Shown: in pieces, positions 60,690 to 64,000 of the stretch | Layout of the letters: each line of letters opens with the position of its first letter | Position numbering within the stretch: position 1 is the stretch's first letter | Assembly (NCBI GenBank): GCA_026874595.1 | Contig: CM049310.1 | Location: 9,920,001 to 9,984,000, forward strand | DNA: 64,000 nucleotides | Direction: 5' to 3' | From: Sipunculus nudus | Lineage: Eukaryota > Annelida > Sipuncula > Golfingiida > Sipunculidae | Position numbers and translations under genes: made by a program | Notes under the pieces: model-generated | What the model was told of the DNA's origin: nothing | Seen by the model: the letters and a program-made list of their open reading frames with translations, nothing else | The model's database searches: none

Positions 60690-61482
60690 GCAGTTGACAC
60701 TTAGGAACCATAGGCAAAAATGGCAATGGCAGAACTTTGCCAACTTGCTTATAATGGTCTTGGCCAATGCTAAAATACTTTGATTAGATATCAGTAATAG
60801 AAAATGATTAATGGACCATTATATTAATATTCATTTGATGTTCAATTTTAATTTAGAGTAATGTTGATGCAATTAAAGTTATTTCTCCTCACTGTAGTAT
60901 ATTATCGAGGAATAATTAATTCTTAACAAAATCTATTTCAATGAGGCTGAAAATGAGTAGAATCTCAAACTTCTAAAAAGTTATTCCTTTCATCTTTAAT
61001 TTAGTCCGTCTGTCAATTTACTGATATAAGATTTCGCAAGCCTTGCCTTTGGAGTAAGAAGTTTGTAAATCCCTGCTCCTTGCTGCCAAAGCTATAGCTT
61101 ATATAGCTAATAAAAATAGCTAATAACAGCAAGGAGCGACGCCACTGGACTGCGAGCGAAAGCTCGGAACGAGCGACCTAACCAGAACAGACCAGTAACA
61201 GATGACATGCAAATCCAGTACAATCAGTACATTGCAACGCCGTACCACCACCAGTGTGTAATGATGCAAAACGTGAACCGCGGCACACGAGAGCCGACCA
61301 GGACCACTGGCGATAGATCAGTGGGATCAAATTTATTTCAGAAAAGTTTTCGCCATGACAAAACTTTGAAATATTACAGCAACCGATCGATCGGAGAATA
61401 TCATAGGGTCGTTTCATGATGTGCGAAAAGGACTTTTAACTTGAACATTACACTGTTCTTGCGCTTACAACGTGTTGTTTAC
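60690..61482. other. Intergenic stretch rising in CpG content
   Basis: AT-rich to about 61120, then CpG-rich (GGAGCGACGCC, GCGAGCGAAAGCTCGG). The latter forms a short hairpin and may belong to the promoter region or to a first exon. No convincing frame. Confidence 0.4.
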
Positions 61483-61700
61483 CTGTCACTACAGGCAGTG
61501 ATCCAGGAAGAAAGTGCATACGGAAGTTGAGAGTCGCGGTGCGTGATGGGATAATATCAGGATGTTTACACCGGAAGTATGCAGCACGTGGTGGAATGAC
61601 CTGACCTCTATTGTCATAATTGTCAGGGAAACCATCACACATACCGCCTGAAGTTCATGCACGCGGCTGCTGAGACTGTCAAGCAGCTTGGCATGGATTC
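61483..61700 (-). other. Candidate non-coding first exon of the PLPP6-like gene
   Basis: The coding exon of the PLPP6-like gene is preceded by a good 3' splice site at 53151, so a first exon must lie upstream (higher coordinates). The nearest promoter-like stretch on that side is here. Its minus strand ends in a usable donor (gtgacag|gtaaac, junction at 61483/61482). The region is CpG-rich, unlike its surroundings, and has ETS-type cores. The link to this gene is inferred from order and strand only; it would make a first intron of about 8 kb holding family A/B, SINE and hAT insertions. Confidence 0.22.
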
Positions 61701-62190
61701 TACGAAGTGAGCACGGTTTCTTTTTAAAACTTTATTAATTTTTGTGTCTATAAACATCATATTCGTTTCACGGGAGCCAGCGAGCGCTCTCCCAACATTG
61801 ATCCGGCTCTGCAAAACGAAAGGACAAGTACACGCGACCCATGTAGGCTGGCGGGACTTTCGCTTTGTATGTATAGCTACTACAAGATATAAACTGGCCC
61901 CAATGAATGGCATATCTGTTTAAGTCACCAACAAGGGAGGAGAAACAGCTGATAGGCTGTTAGACGTTGTTATGTGTTAAATTAAACCAAGTGAACATAT
62001 GATTGCGCGACCGGTAGGAATTTACACAGTTCGGTAGGAATTTCAGCAGAATTATTTATTGATCTGGTTTGATTAAGTGACTAAATAACTGACTCTTTCA
62101 TTTATTTGTGTGCCGCGTTAAGAGCGCATATATCTTTCTGAGTTGTCCAGGATAACTTTAATCGTGGGAGGCCTACTGAACTGTGTTTCA
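61500..62190. promoter_or_regulatory. CpG-rich, TATA-less candidate promoter, possibly bidirectional
   Basis: CpG dinucleotides are locally frequent here against a CpG-poor background. ETS/GABP-like cores appear: CCGGAAGT at 61571-61578 and CGGAAGT at 61521-61527. To the right, 62191 starts a likely coding exon on +; to the left, a minus-strand donor at 61483 could belong to the PLPP6-like gene. This is the layout of a divergent housekeeping promoter. No TATA box was recognised. Confidence 0.35.
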
Positions 62191-62339
62191 ATGGGCGCCA
62201 ACGGATCAGCCCATAAGCGCAAGTCCAGCTTGCCGCAAGGCATTTTCGTTGAAAAAATAAAAGTGACGATAGATAAAAAACCAACAACTATAGATGAACG
62301 GTCAGCGGCGGTTCTGAAATATCGAACTCCTCATTTCAG
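62191..62339 (+). CDS. First coding exon of an unrecognised gene with predicted N-myristoylation signal
   Basis: Forty-nine codons from ATG to a strong donor (ttcag|gtgagt). The start MGANGS fits the N-myristoylation pattern (Gly2, Ser6) and is followed by basic HKRKSS, the usual myristate-plus-basic membrane anchor. The rest (GIFVEKIKVTIDKKPTTIDE, then AAVLKYRTPHF) is a normal-looking soluble sequence rich in K, I and T. The exon ends in phase 2. The ORF is also open upstream of this ATG, but this Met gives the lipidation signal and lies just past a promoter-like stretch. I do not recognise the family. The likely next exon is 63236-63302. Confidence 0.5.
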
Positions 62340-62531
62340 GTGAGTGTTGTTTCACTGTATTTTTAAAGGTGATAAGGCTATTAAGTTATAAATAATTAGG
62401 ATATAAATAATTAATATAGTCACTTTTGAACTTCAAGTCAGTGATTTATCAAATTTATCAAGGTATTTAATCAATATTATCCACATGCCATTATATATAA
62501 TTTAGTAAGTAATTAATATATATATATATAT

Positions 62532-62621
<90 letters not shown>

Positions 62622-62787
62622 GGCAAACGAATGATAAATTCTATATACGCCTTATATAGAATTAGACATTTCTATGTCCCTGAAAAGTCCGATTCCCTTT
62701 TTTTCCCCTATACGGGCGAAATGTCAGAAAATATCTGTTACGGAAAATAAATCATCTCTAGCCGGACGCGTATATTTATTCATGGTT

Positions 62788-62828
<41 letters not shown>

Positions 62829-63235
62829 TTATATATATATATTATATAATATGAATATATGTATACTATATATCGGTCAAGAGATAAACCTATATATATA
62901 ATTTATCACACCTGTTTATATAATTTTACATACACCACCAGAATACAAAATCTTTTGTCAACTGAGCTACATTATATATTACTTAAGACACAACATCAGT
63001 TTGGCACAATACTTAATAACAGGCATTAACAGCGCAGCTGACTGCTGAGATTTCTGTCTTGTTCGAAAATAATCACTTGTTGAAGCCGGGAAGCGCTGTT
63101 ATCAAACTAGACCAGAGATCGAACAATTAATAGTTTGTACTGGCATGATAGACTCATTTGTTTATGATATATAGATGGACTTTTTGATCCAGTATCTTAT
63201 GATAAACCTCAACATGTTTTTTTTTCTCGGCAAAG
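62340..63235. other. Intron-like stretch with long (AT)n tracts
   Basis: (AT)n at about 62517-62620 and 62787-62838. The rest is AT-rich with no feature. It lies between the exon ending 62339 and the candidate exon at 63236. Confidence 0.6.
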
Positions 63236-63302
63236 GTGGAAAAGGAAGCCACAGTACAGACAGGACAATAGGAAAATTTGTGAAGATAATACGACCTTGT
63301 AG
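63236..63302 (+). CDS. Candidate second exon of the gene starting at 62191
   Basis: A long pyrimidine tract (ttttttttttctcgg) precedes caaag|G. Joining to the donor at 62339 keeps frame (AG|G = Arg) and adds a basic tail WKRKPQYRQDNRKICEDN ending at TAG 63300-63302, for a 71-residue protein. The acceptor is AAG rather than CAG/TAG, and alternative downstream exons cannot be excluded because the window ends soon after. Confidence 0.3.
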
Positions 63303-63536
63303 TTGTAGATTTTTCACATTCTAATATTCATAAAATTGTCATACCGTCGTTATAATTAAACAATAATAAATAAAAAAATAATTAATCTATAACTATGGAG
63401 TATTAAAGATTTCTTTTAATCAATTCCTTAGGTTAAACCTACCTTATTATATATATATATGAATATATATATATATATAATTCATTACTTTATCAAGTGT
63501 TTTATTTATAAAGATGTTAACTCGTAGACCCGGTAA

Positions 63537-63537
63537 A

Positions 63538-63591
<54 letters not shown>
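63537..63591. repeat. (AT)n microsatellite
   Basis: Perfect TA alternation for about 55 bases, left of the candidate exon at 63672. Confidence 0.95.
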
Positions 63592-63593
<2 letters not shown>

Positions 63594-63671
63594 CTGAATG
63601 CGCGGCAAAGCTATCTTTCAAATCTAGCTCCATCGGATCCCTGGAGATAGTTAATCCGTGCCTGGCATTGT

Positions 63672-63780
63672 ATGCCTTACACGTTTAATGATAGTGACAT
63701 CCAGGAAGTATTACTGCACCAAATAAAGTCTATTCAAATGCAGTGTCATAATAATGACCGGTTGCATGCAAGGCTTAAAG
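63672..63780 (+). CDS. Candidate coding exon, helical/coiled-coil-like
   Basis: An ATG-initiated 36-codon stretch (DIQEVLLHQIKSIQMQ, NNDRLHARLK) runs to a possible donor (cttaaa|gtaaga). The heptad-like spacing of L/I/V residues suggests a coiled coil. It could be an alternative first exon or an internal exon of the gene starting at 62191, or chance. No convincing upstream acceptor is seen. Confidence 0.22.
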
Positions 63781-64000
63781 TAAGACTTCTAAACTCGAAT
63801 GCATTTTGTTACGATTACGCATTCATTTTCACATTCCTGTATATATATTTAATGTCCGTGCCTTTGCTGTCTTTGCTTTAATTAATTCATTTAATACTGT
63901 GTAATTGAGAAACTGTATGTTCTTGTAATTCGCACATTTCTTATATATTTGGTAAATGATACACTTGAAAATCAAAGAAACGAAAGTCGCTTCGGAATAT

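Overview
The window is nuclear DNA of an invertebrate animal, most likely a mollusc (bivalve or gastropod). Genes have many short exons with GT-AG introns. The DNA is AT-rich with long (AT)n tracts and packed with mobile elements. The commonest element starts TTTTTAGCTCAGCTGACTG, followed by a hairpin and a (GTCC/GTCT)n tract, a style I know from molluscan genomes. The phylum is an inference.

Two genes are secure. On the + strand, 4736-13821 holds the last eight exons of a complement C3/C4/C5-type thioester protein: an acidic tyrosine-rich linker, the MG8/receptor-binding domain and the C345C/NTR tail; its 5' exons lie outside the window. On the - strand, 53018-47852 is a two-exon PLPP6-type polyisoprenoid diphosphate phosphatase with all three PAP2 motifs. 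A probable third gene starts at 62191 (+), with a predicted N-myristoylated, basic N-terminus. It faces a CpG- and ETS-rich stretch near 61.5 kb that may also hold the PLPP6 promoter. Weaker exon candidates lie at 27531-27748 (-), 28242-28417 (-), 30304-30352 (+), 41014-41080 (+), 44059-44232 (+) and 63672-63780 (+).

The rest is repeats. Family A (337-bp units, hairpin tip) fills 1-4340, 6502-9910, 9911-11033, 37576-40174, 48398-49676 and 54478-57895. The 6.5-kb and 54.5-kb copies are near-identical, inverted to each other and 45 kb apart, and each carries the same nested family B element (GTATCCGC hairpin start, CTAG end). Family B also sits alone at 50416-51872. Family C (15903-18387) splits a 31-bp minisatellite and ends like a Helitron. 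Two complete non-autonomous hAT elements (41343-43806 and 59078-60681) have exact 8-bp target duplications, and a tRNA-derived SINE (53911-54312) has a 14-bp one. A 6.7-kb array of about 196 copies of a 34-bp unit fills 20524-27198.

The secure genes are not functionally linked: one is secreted innate immunity, the other membrane isoprenoid/lipid phosphate metabolism. The window is mainly informative about how nested transposons build introns and intergenic space. No CRISPR array, rRNA or free-standing tRNA gene was found.
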